DNA of 58,319 bases, from assembly GCA_052117605.1 (NCBI GenBank), contig JBQKIT010000018.1. One strand, written 5' to 3'. Under the pieces are notes generated by a model. The model saw only the letters and a program-made list of their open reading frames with translations. It searched no databases and was not told the DNA's origin. Shown piece after piece: positions 8,774 to 17,106 of the stretch (its first letter is position 1; every line of letters begins with the position of its first letter). A program made the translations under genes and the position numbers. Source of the stretch: CAG-791 sp000431495 (GTDB taxonomy: Bacteria; Bacillota; Clostridia; Lachnospirales; Lachnospiraceae).

Positions 8774-9862
8774 ATGGCAGACGAAGAGAAAAAGCTTGGT
8801 TTTTTTGCCAGATTGAAAAGCGGTCTGACGAAGACCCGTGACAATATTGTTGCCGGAATGAACCGTGTTTTCCTGGGACACACTTCGATTGATGATGATT
8901 TCTACGAGGAGCTGGAAGAGATCATGATCATGGGTGACATGGGTGTCCAGACCACGGACCGGATTCTGGAGCAGCTCCGCACGCAGGTGAAGGAGCTTCA
9001 CATCAAGGAACCGGTCAAATGCCGGGATCTTCTGATTGAGGATATCCGCGGTCAGATGCAGGTGGATGAGCATGCGTATGATTTTGAAAACGGTCCGTCG
9101 GTTGTGCTTGTGATCGGCGTCAACGGCGTCGGCAAGACGACCTCGGTCGGCAAGCTTGCGGATATTTATAAAAGGCGGGGCAAAAAGGTTCTGATTGCTG
9201 CGGCGGATACCTTCCGCGCGGCAGCCTATGATCAGCTGAAGGTCTGGTCGGAGCGCGCCGGTGTTGAAATGATTGCGGGCGCAGAAGGAGCGGATCCTGC
9301 AAGTGTTGTTTACGATGCGGTGAACGCAGCGAAGGCAAGACACGCGGATATTCTGCTGTGTGATACGGCGGGACGCCTTCATAACAAGAAGAATCTGATG
9401 AACGAGCTGGAGAAGATCGGCCGGATCATCTCACGGGAGTTTCCGGAAGCAAAAAGGGAGAACCTTGTTGTGCTGGATGCTGCGACCGGGCAGAATGCAT
9501 TGCAGCAGGCAAGAGAGTTTTCTCAGGTCACGGATCTGACCGGAATTGTTCTGACCAAGATGGACGGCTCTTCCAAGGGCGGAATCGCCATCGCGGTACA
9601 GTCGGAGCTTGGAATTCCGGTAAAGTTCATTGGTGTCGGAGAGCATCTGGAGGATTTGCAACGCTTTGATCCGGATGAATTTGTAAAGGCACTGTTTGAT
9701 TCCGGAGAGGAAGAAGATTCCGAAGAGATCCGGGAGGAAAGCAGTCCGGAGCCTTTGACTGTTCCGGAACCGGAAAAGGAAGAGGCTGCGGCGGCAGAGG
9801 AAGATGAGACGGATCCCTGGGCATTCTTTGCATCCATGCAGGATGCAAAAAACGGCCGGTGA
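8774..9862 (+). CDS. ftsY: Signal recognition particle receptor FtsY, with acidic C-terminal tail
   Basis: SRP receptor GTPase that docks ribosome-SRP complexes at the membrane together with Ffh (encoded further down). 362 residues. The NG domain carries the P-loop GVNGVGKTTS (115-124), then DTAGRLHNKKNLM and TKMDGSSKGG. After the last NG helix (about residue 305) comes a tail of some 55 residues rich in Glu and Pro ending in WAFFASMQDAKNGR. In most FtsY proteins acidic extension is at the N terminus; here the N terminus is short. The tail is seen; a role in membrane or SRP contacts is speculation. Confidence 0.95.
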   Translation: MADEEKKLGFFARLKSGLTKTRDNIVAGMNRVFLGHTSIDDDFYEELEEIMIMGDMGVQTTDRILEQLRTQVKELHIKEPVKCRDLLIEDIRGQMQVDEHAYDFENGPSVVLVIGVNGVGKTTSVGKLADIYKRRGKKVLIAAADTFRAAAYDQLKVWSERAGVEMIAGAEGADPASVVYDAVNAAKARHADILLCDTAGRLHNKKNLMNELEKIGRIISREFPEAKRENLVVLDAATGQNALQQAREFSQVTDLTGIVLTKMDGSSKGGIAIAVQSELGIPVKFIGVGEHLEDLQRFDPDEFVKALFDSGEEEDSEEIREESSPEPLTVPEPEKEEAAAAEEDETDPWAFFASMQDAKNGR

Positions 9863-9892
9863 TTTTACAGGCCCGGATACGGTGCGGACATC

Positions 9893-11050
9893 ATGAGCAG
9901 GATGGAAAAACGAGACAGAAACAGCAGAAAGGCAGATAACAGGAAGGGAGACGCAGGCGGGAAAACGAACCGCGTCCGCGCACATTTCTGGTATATGGCA
10001 AATATTGTACTGCTGTGCAGTGTGACACTTCTTGCGCTGGCAGGATCGGTGCTGTTTTTTCTGCAGACCCGAAATGCCGTGAAGGAGAAAAACGAGCTGG
10101 CGGACCGTCTGGAGGCGATGGAGGGGGATCGAAAAACTCTTTACACCGAGGATGAAGTCAGGGAGAAGGTGGAGCAGGCCAAAAGCGGTGCGGGCGAAGC
10201 CGAGCGGCGCAAAATTCTGATGCAGATTCAGTCGGATATGGAATCCGGGGGAAGCACGGCTGCCATGCTCCGCGGATTGTTCTCGAATGACCTTGTTGTG
10301 GTCAGCGGAGGAAAATATTATTTTTATCCGATTCTGCATTCTGTCTCGAAGAATGCGTTTCAGTCTGAGGATTTTTCGCTCAGCGATGACGGAAGGCTGC
10401 AGTACACCGGAAAAGACAAGGTGACCCTTCAATCCGGGGTTGAGGTATCGGAGAAAAACGGCGACATCGACTGGAATCTGGTTTCGGAAGATGACATTGC
10501 CTTTGCCATGGTGTGTGCCGGCGGCCGGCTTACCTCTGACGTCGATGGGAAGGAAGCCGGATCGATTGTTGTGGATGAAAAGCTGAAGGATAATGTCAGC
10601 GGCGCGTATGAAGCGGGGCTCAATGCAGGTGTGTATTACGTTCTCGGGGCAGCCTCGGAAGAAGAAGCGGAGGAGGAAGCAGAGCGCCTGATTCAGCATC
10701 TGGAGCCGGTTCACAGTATGCTGACCTATCCGGTTGCTGTCTGGGTGAACGTCCCTGCGGAAACCGACCGGACAGCGGGGCAGAGCAGGGCAGACTGGAC
10801 CGGATATGTGCTTTCCTTCTGTGAGAGCCTGGAGGAAGCCGGATATCAGCCCATGATCTATGGAAATCTGGCGTCCTTTGTGATGATGCTGAATATGGAA
10901 GATCTGGAAAAATACGACAAGTGGATCAGCAATCCGGGAGCCGGACTGTACTTTCCGTATCAGTTCAGTATGTGGCAGTATTCCACAAGCGGCACCGTGC
11001 ATGGCATTTCCACCGAGGTTGGACTGGATGTAAGTCTTTCCGTCGGGTGA
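9893..11050 (+). CDS. Membrane-anchored protein with degenerate GH25-like domain
   Basis: 385 residues, unnamed. A basic N terminus (1-30) is followed by one membrane segment (about 34-57), a short coiled coil (60-110), a linker with FSNDLVVVSGGKYYFYPI, then a GH25 lysozyme-like domain from about residue 180 to the end. The first GH25 strand reads GVEVSEKNGDIDW (182-194) against the family's G-[IV]-D-V-S-x-x-Q/N-G-x-I-D-W, with Glu for the first Asp. The strand that normally ends in the catalytic D-x-E reads VAVWVNVP (281-288), so the acidic pair is missing. The fold is likely kept but muramidase activity is doubtful; it may bind peptidoglycan. It lies 30 bases after ftsY, before the ylxM promoter. 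Confidence 0.7.
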   Translation: MSRMEKRDRNSRKADNRKGDAGGKTNRVRAHFWYMANIVLLCSVTLLALAGSVLFFLQTRNAVKEKNELADRLEAMEGDRKTLYTEDEVREKVEQAKSGAGEAERRKILMQIQSDMESGGSTAAMLRGLFSNDLVVVSGGKYYFYPILHSVSKNAFQSEDFSLSDDGRLQYTGKDKVTLQSGVEVSEKNGDIDWNLVSEDDIAFAMVCAGGRLTSDVDGKEAGSIVVDEKLKDNVSGAYEAGLNAGVYYVLGAASEEEAEEEAERLIQHLEPVHSMLTYPVAVWVNVPAETDRTAGQSRADWTGYVLSFCESLEEAGYQPMIYGNLASFVMMLNMEDLEKYDKWISNPGAGLYFPYQFSMWQYSTSGTVHGISTEVGLDVSLSVG

Positions 11051-11087
11051 TAAACAGGCTTTCTGCAGAGCCTGGTGAAGATCTTCC

Positions 11088-11137
11088 GGCAGGGAGGTAA
11101 GTGTCAAGAAAAAATACTTGACACTTACCTCCCTGCC
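11088..11137. repeat. 21-bp perfect inverted repeat overlapping the ylxM-ffh promoter
   Basis: Bases 11088-11108 are the exact reverse complement of 11117-11137, with the 8-base loop AAAAAATA between. The right arm contains the -35 box of the ylxM promoter. There is no T-run after the right arm, so it does not look like an ordinary terminator, though a hairpin of this length in readthrough RNA from ftsY would be very stable. Confidence 0.85.
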
Positions 11138-11146
11138 TTGTATGAT
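11118..11146 (+). promoter_or_regulatory. Promoter of ylxM-ffh
   Basis: TTGACA (11118-11123), 17 bases, TATGAT (11141-11146), about 50 bases ahead of ylxM. The -35 box lies inside the right arm of a 21-bp perfect inverted repeat, so access of polymerase could depend on a factor bound there. Confidence 0.65.
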
Positions 11147-11196
11147 AAACAAGTTGTTATGCGGCGTTACATCGGCTGCAGACAGAAGGTGAGGGA

Positions 11197-11532
11197 ATGG
11201 AGCAGATCGTAGAGCAGGGAATGTTATATGACTTTTACGGGCCGCTTCTTACGAAGCACCAGCAGGAGGTGTATGAGCTGGTGGTTTATCAGAATCTTTC
11301 ACTGAATGAAATTGCGGAGCAGAAGAATATCAGCAAGCAGGCCGTTTCGGATCTGATCCGGAGGGCTACGACGCAGATGCGCGGCTATGAGAAGAGTCTT
11401 GGAATGATCGAACGATTCCGAAGAATTCAGAAAAGCTGTGAGAGACTTCTTGAGGAAGCGGACAGGCTGCAGGACTGCGCTGAGGCAGAAAAGCTCCGGA
11501 GGATTGCACAGGAGATTCGCACGGAACTGTAG
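11197..11532 (+). CDS. ylxM: YlxM/UPF0122 helix-turn-helix protein
   Basis: 111 residues with a sigma-70 region-4-like HTH: LTKHQQEVYELVVYQNLSLN followed by EIAEQKNISKQAVSDLIRRA. In Bacillota and streptococci YlxM is encoded just before ffh and has been reported to interact with the SRP GTPases. Here it begins 50 bases after a strong promoter and ends 38 bases before ffh. Confidence 0.88.
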   Translation: MEQIVEQGMLYDFYGPLLTKHQQEVYELVVYQNLSLNEIAEQKNISKQAVSDLIRRATTQMRGYEKSLGMIERFRRIQKSCERLLEEADRLQDCAEAEKLRRIAQEIRTEL

Positions 11533-11570
11533 AACCGGAAGGGAAGCAGACCTGCTGCAGGATACAGACT

Positions 11571-12977
11571 ATGGCATTTGAAAGTTTATCGGAGAAACTG
11601 AATCGGGCATTTTCCAAGCTTCGCGGGAAGGGCAAGCTGACGGAGAAGGATGTCCAGGAAGCGCTGAAGGAAGTGAAGATGGCGCTTCTGGAGGCGGACG
11701 TCAACTTCCGCGTCGTGAAGCAGTTCGTTGCATCCATTCAGGAGCGGGCAATCGGATCCGAGGTGATGAACGGGCTGAACCCGGCACAGCAGGTTGTCAA
11801 GATCGTCAATGAAGAGATGATCCGCCTGATGGGCTCGGAAACCACGGAGATCGCGTTTCAGCCGGGCAGATCGGTCACCGTGATCATGATGGCAGGTCTT
11901 CAGGGCTCCGGTAAAACAACCACCGCATCCAAGCTTGCAGGCAAGCTGAAACTGAAGGGAAAGAAGCCCCTTCTGGCAGCACTTGACGTTTATCGTCCCG
12001 GTGCAATCCGGCAGCTTCAGGTAAACGGAGAAAAGGTTGGCGTTCCTGTTTTTGAAATGGGGGATTCCAAAAGCCCTGTAGACATTGCAAAGGCAGCTCT
12101 TTCACATGCGGAGAAGAACGGAAACGACGTTCTGTTTCTGGATACCGCCGGACGTCTTCAGATTGATGATGACATGATGGCGGAGCTCCAGCAGATCAAG
12201 GAAGCGGTTACCGTTCACCAGACCATTCTGGTTGTGGACGCGATGACCGGTCAGGAGGCTGTCAATGTGGCGAAGACCTTCGATGAGAAGGTCGGCGTAG
12301 ACGGCGTGATCCTTTCCAAGATGGACGGCGATACGAGAGGCGGTGCGGCTCTTTCGGTAAAGGCAGTGACCGGCAAGCCGATTCTCTATGTCGGCATGGG
12401 AGAAAAGCTTTCCGATCTGGAGCAGTTTTATCCGGACCGCATGGCATCCCGCATCCTCGGAATGGGAGATGTCCTGACTCTGATTGAGAAGGTACAGGAG
12501 AATCAGACGGAAGAGGATGAGCAGAAGAGCCGCGATATGGCTTCGAAGCTTGGCAAAGGGAAGTTTGATTTCAATGACTATCTTGAGAGCATGAACCAGA
12601 TGCGCAAGATGGGAGGCCTGTCCAGCGTGATGGGAATGCTCCCCGGAATGGGCATCAGTAAGGAGCAGCTCGACGGGGCCATCGATGAGAAGAAGATGGC
12701 ACGGATGGAAGCCATTGTTTTATCCATGACACCGGAGGAGCGTGCGAATCCAAAGCTTCTGACACCGCAGCGCAAATATCGGATCGCCAAGGGCTCCGGC
12801 AATGACATCGCGGACGTCAACCGTTTCATCAAACAGTTTCGTCAGATGCAGGATATGGTGAAGAAGATGGGCGGCATGAAGAAGCGCCGTCACGGAAATC
12901 CCTTCGGCGGCATGCCGGGCGGATTTGGAGGAATGGGAGGTTTCCGCGGAGGACGCGGTGGATTCCCGTTCGGTTAA
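11571..12977 (+). CDS. ffh: Signal recognition particle protein Ffh
   Basis: GTPase that binds signal sequences on nascent chains and SRP RNA. 468 residues: N domain (1-95), G domain with P-loop GLQGSGKTTT (109-118), DTAGRLQIDDDMM and SKMDGDTRGG, then the Met-rich M domain (from about 300, with NQMRKMGGLSSVMGMLPGMG) and a Gly/Phe-rich tail GGFGGMGGFRGGRGGFPFG. The partner FtsY is encoded upstream. The SRP RNA gene was not found in the window. Confidence 0.97.
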   Translation: MAFESLSEKLNRAFSKLRGKGKLTEKDVQEALKEVKMALLEADVNFRVVKQFVASIQERAIGSEVMNGLNPAQQVVKIVNEEMIRLMGSETTEIAFQPGRSVTVIMMAGLQGSGKTTTASKLAGKLKLKGKKPLLAALDVYRPGAIRQLQVNGEKVGVPVFEMGDSKSPVDIAKAALSHAEKNGNDVLFLDTAGRLQIDDDMMAELQQIKEAVTVHQTILVVDAMTGQEAVNVAKTFDEKVGVDGVILSKMDGDTRGGAALSVKAVTGKPILYVGMGEKLSDLEQFYPDRMASRILGMGDVLTLIEKVQENQTEEDEQKSRDMASKLGKGKFDFNDYLESMNQMRKMGGLSSVMGMLPGMGISKEQLDGAIDEKKMARMEAIVLSMTPEERANPKLLTPQRKYRIAKGSGNDIADVNRFIKQFRQMQDMVKKMGGMKKRRHGNPFGGMPGGFGGMGGFRGGRGGFPFG

Positions 12978-12988
12978 CTGGGTAACTA

Positions 12989-13007
12989 CAGACAGCAGAT
13001 CTGTCTG
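12989..13007 (+). other. Hairpin between ffh and rpsP
   Basis: CAGACAG and CTGTCTG (7 bp, 5-base loop) 12 bases after the ffh stop. No T-run follows, so it may be an RNA stabiliser or a weak or factor-dependent terminator rather than a true intrinsic one. Confidence 0.4.
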
Positions 13008-13109
13008 CGTTGCATGACACGGAGAGCCGCAGCGGTACAGGCTGCACCGGCGCGAAGAGGTCAGATAGATATTTATTCATATATATTTTATTTTGAGGAG
13101 GAAATTATC

Positions 13110-13352
13110 ATGGTAAAGATCAGACTTGCAAGAATCGGTGAGAAGAAGGTTCCGATTTATCGTATCGTTGTTCAGGAGGCTTCCTGCCCTCGCAACGGAA
13201 AGACCATTGATTCCATCGGCTATTATGATCCCAACACAGAGCCTGCAACCATCCGCATCGATGCAGAGAAGGCAAATGAGTGGATTAAGAAGGGTGCACA
13301 GCCGACCGATGTTGTGAAGAAGCTGATGAAGAACGCAGCGAAGGCCAACTGA
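13110..13352 (+). CDS. rpsP: Ribosomal protein bS16
   Basis: 80-residue 30S protein starting MVKIRLARIGEKKVPIYRIVV, the family hallmark. The ATG at 13110 has GAGGAGG at 13095-13101. It opens the conserved rpsP-khpA-rimM-trmD-rplS group of small-subunit assembly and tRNA modification genes. Confidence 0.95.
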   Translation: MVKIRLARIGEKKVPIYRIVVQEASCPRNGKTIDSIGYYDPNTEPATIRIDAEKANEWIKKGAQPTDVVKKLMKNAAKAN

Positions 13353-13400
13353 TTCGTATCCTTTGCAAACAGTGTCTGACAACTGAGAAAGAGGGATTCG

Positions 13401-13664
13401 ATGATGAAGGAACTGGTCGAAGTGATCGCAAAGGCGCTCGTGGAACACCCGGACGAGGTTGCGGTCAGAGAAAGAACCGAGGGAAAGGTCATCAAGGTTG
13501 ACTTGTATGTCGCTCCCGCGGACATGGGAAAGGTCATCGGACGTCAGGGACGGATTGCCAAGGCAATCCGGGCTGTTGTCAAGGCGGCTGCGACCCGTGA
13601 AGACGTGGCAGTTGATGTCAACATTGATTCCACGGATTTACTGAAGGAAGATGATGCGTTATGA
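13401..13664 (+). CDS. khpA: KH-domain RNA-binding protein KhpA (YlqC)
   Basis: 87 residues made almost entirely of one KH domain, with the GxxG loop in GKVIGRQGRIAKAIR. KhpA works with KhpB as a small-RNA or mRNA binding pair affecting cell elongation in Gram-positive bacteria. ATG codons at 13401 and 13404 are both possible. The stop overlaps the rimM start by four bases (ATGA), indicating translational coupling. Confidence 0.9.
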   Translation: MMKELVEVIAKALVEHPDEVAVRERTEGKVIKVDLYVAPADMGKVIGRQGRIAKAIRAVVKAAATREDVAVDVNIDSTDLLKEDDAL

Positions 13665-14182
13665 CGGATCGTTTTCAGGTTGGCGTCATTGCCAGTACGC
13701 ATGGAGTGCGCGGGGATGTCAAGGTTTTCCCGACAACCGATGATCCGGCAAGGTTTCATCGGTTGAAGAAGGTGTTTCTGACCTTCCGGGGAACCACCTC
13801 GGAGCATACGGTGAGCGCGGTGCGTCTCCAGGGGAAGTTTGTGATCCTGCATCTTTCGGGAATCGACAGCCCGGAGGAGGCACAGCTTTACCGAAACCTT
13901 CCGCTGATGATTGACCGCGCAGATGCGATGCCTCTTCCCGAGGGAAGATGGTACATTCCGGATCTCATCGGAATGAAGGTACTGGAGGAGGACGGAAGTG
14001 TTCTCGGAACACTGACGGATGTCCTGCAGACCGGAGCCAATGATGTGTATGAAGTTCGGACGGAGGACGAGGAGAGCATCCTGATTCCTGCCATTCGTGA
14101 CTGCATTCTTGAAGTCAGTGTGGAGGAGCAGGTCATGACGGTTCACCTTCTGCCCGGGCTCAGGGATTTACAGAAGAAATGA
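13661..14182 (+). CDS. rimM: 16S rRNA processing protein RimM
   Basis: 173-residue assembly factor for the 30S head. The N-terminal barrel begins FQVGVIASTHGVRGDVKVFPTTDDPARF and the C-terminal PRC-like barrel contains WYIPDLIGMKV and ANDVYEVRTE. It is coupled by ATGA overlaps to khpA before and trmD after. Confidence 0.94.
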   Translation: MTDRFQVGVIASTHGVRGDVKVFPTTDDPARFHRLKKVFLTFRGTTSEHTVSAVRLQGKFVILHLSGIDSPEEAQLYRNLPLMIDRADAMPLPEGRWYIPDLIGMKVLEEDGSVLGTLTDVLQTGANDVYEVRTEDEESILIPAIRDCILEVSVEEQVMTVHLLPGLRDLQKK

Positions 14183-14925
14183 ATTTTCACATTCTTACGC
14201 TGTTTCCGGAGATGGTCATGAATGGCCTGAACACCAGCATTCTGGGCCGGGCAATGGCACAGAAACTGATACAGGCGGAAGCGGTTAACATCCGTGACTA
14301 TACGACCAACCGTCACGGGAAGGTCGATGACTACATCTACGGAGGCGGTGCAGGACTTCTGATGCAGGCGCAGCCTGTGTATGACGCCTGGAAGGCAGTG
14401 GAGGAGAAGATCGGGAAGGAGAAACGGACCCGGGTCGTGTATCTGACGCCGGTGGGCCGCACCTTTGACCAGAAAATGGCAGAGGAGTTCTCGAAAGAAG
14501 AAGATCTGATTCTTCTGTGCGGACATTACGAAGGAATTGATGAACGTGTCATTGAGGAAATTGTGACGGATTCGGTTTCCATCGGTGATTTCGTTCTGAC
14601 GGGAGGTGAGCTCCCGGCAATGATGATTGTAGATGCCGTATCCAGGCTGGTTCCCGGTGTCCTTGGCAACGGGGTTTCGGCGGAAACCGATTCTTTCCAG
14701 GATGGACTTCTGGAGTATCCGCAGTATTCCAGACCGGAGGAATGGAACGGGAGAAAGGTTCCGGATATTCTGCTGTCCGGAGATCATGCAAAGGTCGATG
14801 CATGGAGACTGGAGCAGTCTCTGCTTCGTACCAAAGCCATCCGCCCGGATCTGTATGAGGCATGGAAATGTGCTCATCCGGAGGAGCCTCCGAAAAAGAA
14901 GCGGAAGAAAACTTGCATGTCCTAA
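14179..14925 (+). CDS. trmD: tRNA (guanine-37-N1)-methyltransferase TrmD
   Basis: SPOUT-family enzyme making m1G37 in tRNA anticodon loops with S-adenosylmethionine. 248 residues; the trefoil-knot signatures LCGHYEGIDERVIEE and SIGDFVLTGGELPAM are present, as is the N-terminal FPEM motif. The start overlaps rimM by four bases. Confidence 0.96.
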   Translation: MNFHILTLFPEMVMNGLNTSILGRAMAQKLIQAEAVNIRDYTTNRHGKVDDYIYGGGAGLLMQAQPVYDAWKAVEEKIGKEKRTRVVYLTPVGRTFDQKMAEEFSKEEDLILLCGHYEGIDERVIEEIVTDSVSIGDFVLTGGELPAMMIVDAVSRLVPGVLGNGVSAETDSFQDGLLEYPQYSRPEEWNGRKVPDILLSGDHAKVDAWRLEQSLLRTKAIRPDLYEAWKCAHPEEPPKKKRKKTCMS

Positions 14926-14941
14926 TGCAATATGGTATTAT
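14913..14941 (+). promoter_or_regulatory. Possible internal promoter before rplS
   Basis: TTGCAT (14913-14918), 17 bases, TATTAT (14936-14941), lying across the trmD stop. The -35 box is weak. It would give rplS a leader of about 150 bases, long enough to hold a ribosomal-protein leader structure, but I recognise no specific fold. Confidence 0.35.
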
Positions 14942-15097
14942 AACAGGCGCTGTGTTTTAGCGCAGAAGAAACAATATGTCAGGAGATGGTCCTCTGCCGG
15001 GGAACGAACGGGATCAGGAAAGCCCGCAGGAAGCGTTTCACGAAGCCTTTGCAAAGGCGGGAGAACGGATAAGAACATCCGGAAAAGGAGAAAGAAA

Positions 15098-15439
15098 ATG
15101 AGCATTATCAGCGAAATCGAAGCAGCCCAGAAGAGAGAAGTATCCGAGTTCAATGTTGGTGATACCGTTCGTGTTCACAACAGAATTGAGGAAGGAAAGC
15201 GTTCCAGAGTACAGATTTTTGAGGGAACTGTTCTGAAGATCCAGGGCGGCGGAAGCCGGAAGACCTTTACCGTTCGCAAGGAGTCCAGCGGAATCGGCGT
15301 CGAGAAGACATGGCCGCTGTATTCTCCCAACGTTGAGAAGGTAGAAGTGGTTCGTTATGGTAAGGTAAGAAGAGCGAAGCTGAACTATCTGAGATCCTTA
15401 AGCGGCAAGAAGGCTAAGGTTAAGGAGCAGATCCGCTGA
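15098..15439 (+). CDS. rplS: Ribosomal protein bL19
   Basis: 113-residue 50S protein at the 30S interface. It has the family sequence FNVGDTVRVHNRIEEGKRSR, then VQIFEGTVLK and SSGIGVEKTWPLYSPNVEK. The ATG at 15098 has GGAG (15087-15090) at correct spacing. A strong terminator follows. Confidence 0.96.
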   Translation: MSIISEIEAAQKREVSEFNVGDTVRVHNRIEEGKRSRVQIFEGTVLKIQGGGSRKTFTVRKESSGIGVEKTWPLYSPNVEKVEVVRYGKVRRAKLNYLRSLSGKKAKVKEQIR

Positions 15440-15465
15440 TTATCCGGAAAGACGGATTCTTTCGG

Positions 15466-15503
15466 AAAGGCCGCACTGGTTAGACAGTGCGGCCTTTCTT
15501 TTT
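15466..15503 (+). terminator. Intrinsic terminator after rplS
   Basis: AAAGGCCGCACTG pairs perfectly with CAGTGCGGCCTTT (13 bp, 6-base loop), then CTTTTTC. It closes the rpsP-rplS group. Confidence 0.88.
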
Positions 15504-15533
15504 CAGAAAGATATTTCACAAAGGTACAATACT

Positions 15534-16139
15534 ATGCGCAGAAAACGGAAACGCAGCCGTTATTCATCCGGCCTTTCATTTTACGAGGATAAGAATACCG
15601 TCAATACAAGCCGAATCGCGGAGGCACTCTTATGGGTTTCCTATACGGTGATTGCATTGTTCCTGGCGGTCATCTGTTTCCGCAGCTTCGGGTTTCGGAT
15701 CGGTGTTCTCGGCGGCTCCATGGAGCCGGGAATTGTACAGGGACAGAATGTTCTGGTGAATAAGCTGGCTTACCGTATGTCGACTCCGCAGAGAGGCGAT
15801 GTTGTCGCCTTTTATCCGGGAGGAGATGATAAGATGCATCCCTCGGTAAAGCGGGTGGTGGCGATTCCCGGAGATTCGGTACAGATTCTGAACGGAGTTC
15901 TTCTTGTGAATGGAATTCCCTGCTCCTATTCGGATGGCTATTCCTCCATCTCGGAGGCAGGGCTGGCGGCTGATATGGAAATTCTTGAGGACAGCCAGTA
16001 TTTTGTGATGGGAGACAATCCGGAAGACAGCGAGGATTCCCGGTCGGCAGGAATCGGAACCGTTCAGGATGAAGATATCATCGGAAGTGTATGGCTTGCG
16101 CTTCCTGCAGACGGCTCCCGTCTTCATCGGGTGGAATAA
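15534..16139 (+). CDS. lepB: Signal peptidase I (first of two)
   Basis: Membrane serine protease removing signal peptides. 201 residues: a basic cytosolic N terminus, one membrane segment (about 33-50), catalytic Ser62 in GGSMEPG, catalytic Lys106 in KRVVAIPGD, and the conserved box MGDNPEDSEDSR. It lies between rplS and rbgA. A second, distinct signal peptidase follows 968 bases later. Confidence 0.93.
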   Translation: MRRKRKRSRYSSGLSFYEDKNTVNTSRIAEALLWVSYTVIALFLAVICFRSFGFRIGVLGGSMEPGIVQGQNVLVNKLAYRMSTPQRGDVVAFYPGGDDKMHPSVKRVVAIPGDSVQILNGVLLVNGIPCSYSDGYSSISEAGLAADMEILEDSQYFVMGDNPEDSEDSRSAGIGTVQDEDIIGSVWLALPADGSRLHRVE

Positions 16140-16170
16140 GCAAGCAGGCAGAAAGAAAAGAGGAATGACA

Positions 16171-17079
16171 ATGGATTACCAGTGGTATCCCGGACATATG
16201 ACAAAGGCAAAGCGGATGATGCAGGAAAACGTGCGTCTGGTGGATCTGGTAATTGAGATTCTCGATGCCCGCGTTCCGCTTTCCAGCCGCAATCCGGATG
16301 TGGATCAGCTTGCACAGGGGAAGCAGCGAATGATCATCCTCAGCAAGGCGGATCTTGCGGATCCGGAGCTGACAGCGGAATATGTGAACTATTTTACGAA
16401 AAAGAAGATCGAAGCGATTGCGCTGGATGCCAGAACCAGAAAGGCAAACACTCAGGTCATGAAGGCCCTTTCGAAGATCACGAAGGAGAAAAAGGAACGT
16501 GATCAGAAGAGAGGAATCCGGAACCGTCCGGTCCGTGCCATGATCTGCGGAATTCCGAATGTCGGAAAATCGACCTTCATCAATTCTCTCTCCGGAAGGT
16601 CCAGTGCCAAAACCGGAAATAAGCCCGGAGTCACGAAGGGAAAACAGTGGATTTCGTTTGCGGGACTGGAGCTTCTGGATACCCCCGGAATTCTCTGGCC
16701 GAAATTTGAGGATCAGAATGTCGGTGTGCGGCTTGCTCTGGTCGGATCGATCCGCGATGAAATTCTGGACGAGGAGGATCTTGCCAGACGGCTTCTTGAA
16801 ATTCTGCTTCGGCGATATCCATCGCTGCTGAGGGACAGATATTTTGTCTCTGATGATGCAAAGGATGCGGTGGAGATTCCGGAGCAATCTGAGTATAATG
16901 ACAGGGAGCTGCATGAAATTCTGGTGCAGATCGCAGCGGTGAGAAATCTTCTGAGAAGCGGCGCTGAGCCGGATCCGGTGCGTGCGGCGCATCTTCTTCT
17001 GGATGATTTCCGATCCGGGAGAATCGGAAGAATCACCCTGGATGAGCTGCCGGAAGCGGCGAATGAGACGGAAGAATAA
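16171..17079 (+). CDS. rbgA: Ribosome biogenesis GTPase RbgA (YlqF)
   Basis: GTPase for late 50S assembly. 302 residues, circularly permuted: the G4-type motif (SKAD) in ILSKADLADPEL comes before G1 GIPNVGKSTFIN and G3 DTPGILWPKFED; the C-terminal ANTAR-like domain ends with LLDDFRSGRIGRITLDE. I chose ATG 16171 because AAGAGG is seven bases before it; the ATG two codons upstream is too close. It starts 31 bases after lepB. Confidence 0.94.
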   Translation: MDYQWYPGHMTKAKRMMQENVRLVDLVIEILDARVPLSSRNPDVDQLAQGKQRMIILSKADLADPELTAEYVNYFTKKKIEAIALDARTRKANTQVMKALSKITKEKKERDQKRGIRNRPVRAMICGIPNVGKSTFINSLSGRSSAKTGNKPGVTKGKQWISFAGLELLDTPGILWPKFEDQNVGVRLALVGSIRDEILDEEDLARRLLEILLRRYPSLLRDRYFVSDDAKDAVEIPEQSEYNDRELHEILVQIAAVRNLLRSGAEPDPVRAAHLLLDDFRSGRIGRITLDELPEAANETEE

Positions 17080-17106
17080 CAAAAGAGCGCGGAAAGAGAA
17101 CAGACG

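Noticed and set aside
12978..13109. SRP RNA gene beside ffh
   Set aside because: The gap is too short and lacks the conserved tetraloop helix 8 sequence.
14942..15097. L19-type ribosomal leader RNA before rplS
   Set aside because: The leader length would suit it, but I could not recognise the conserved stem sequences by eye; a covariance-model search would decide.
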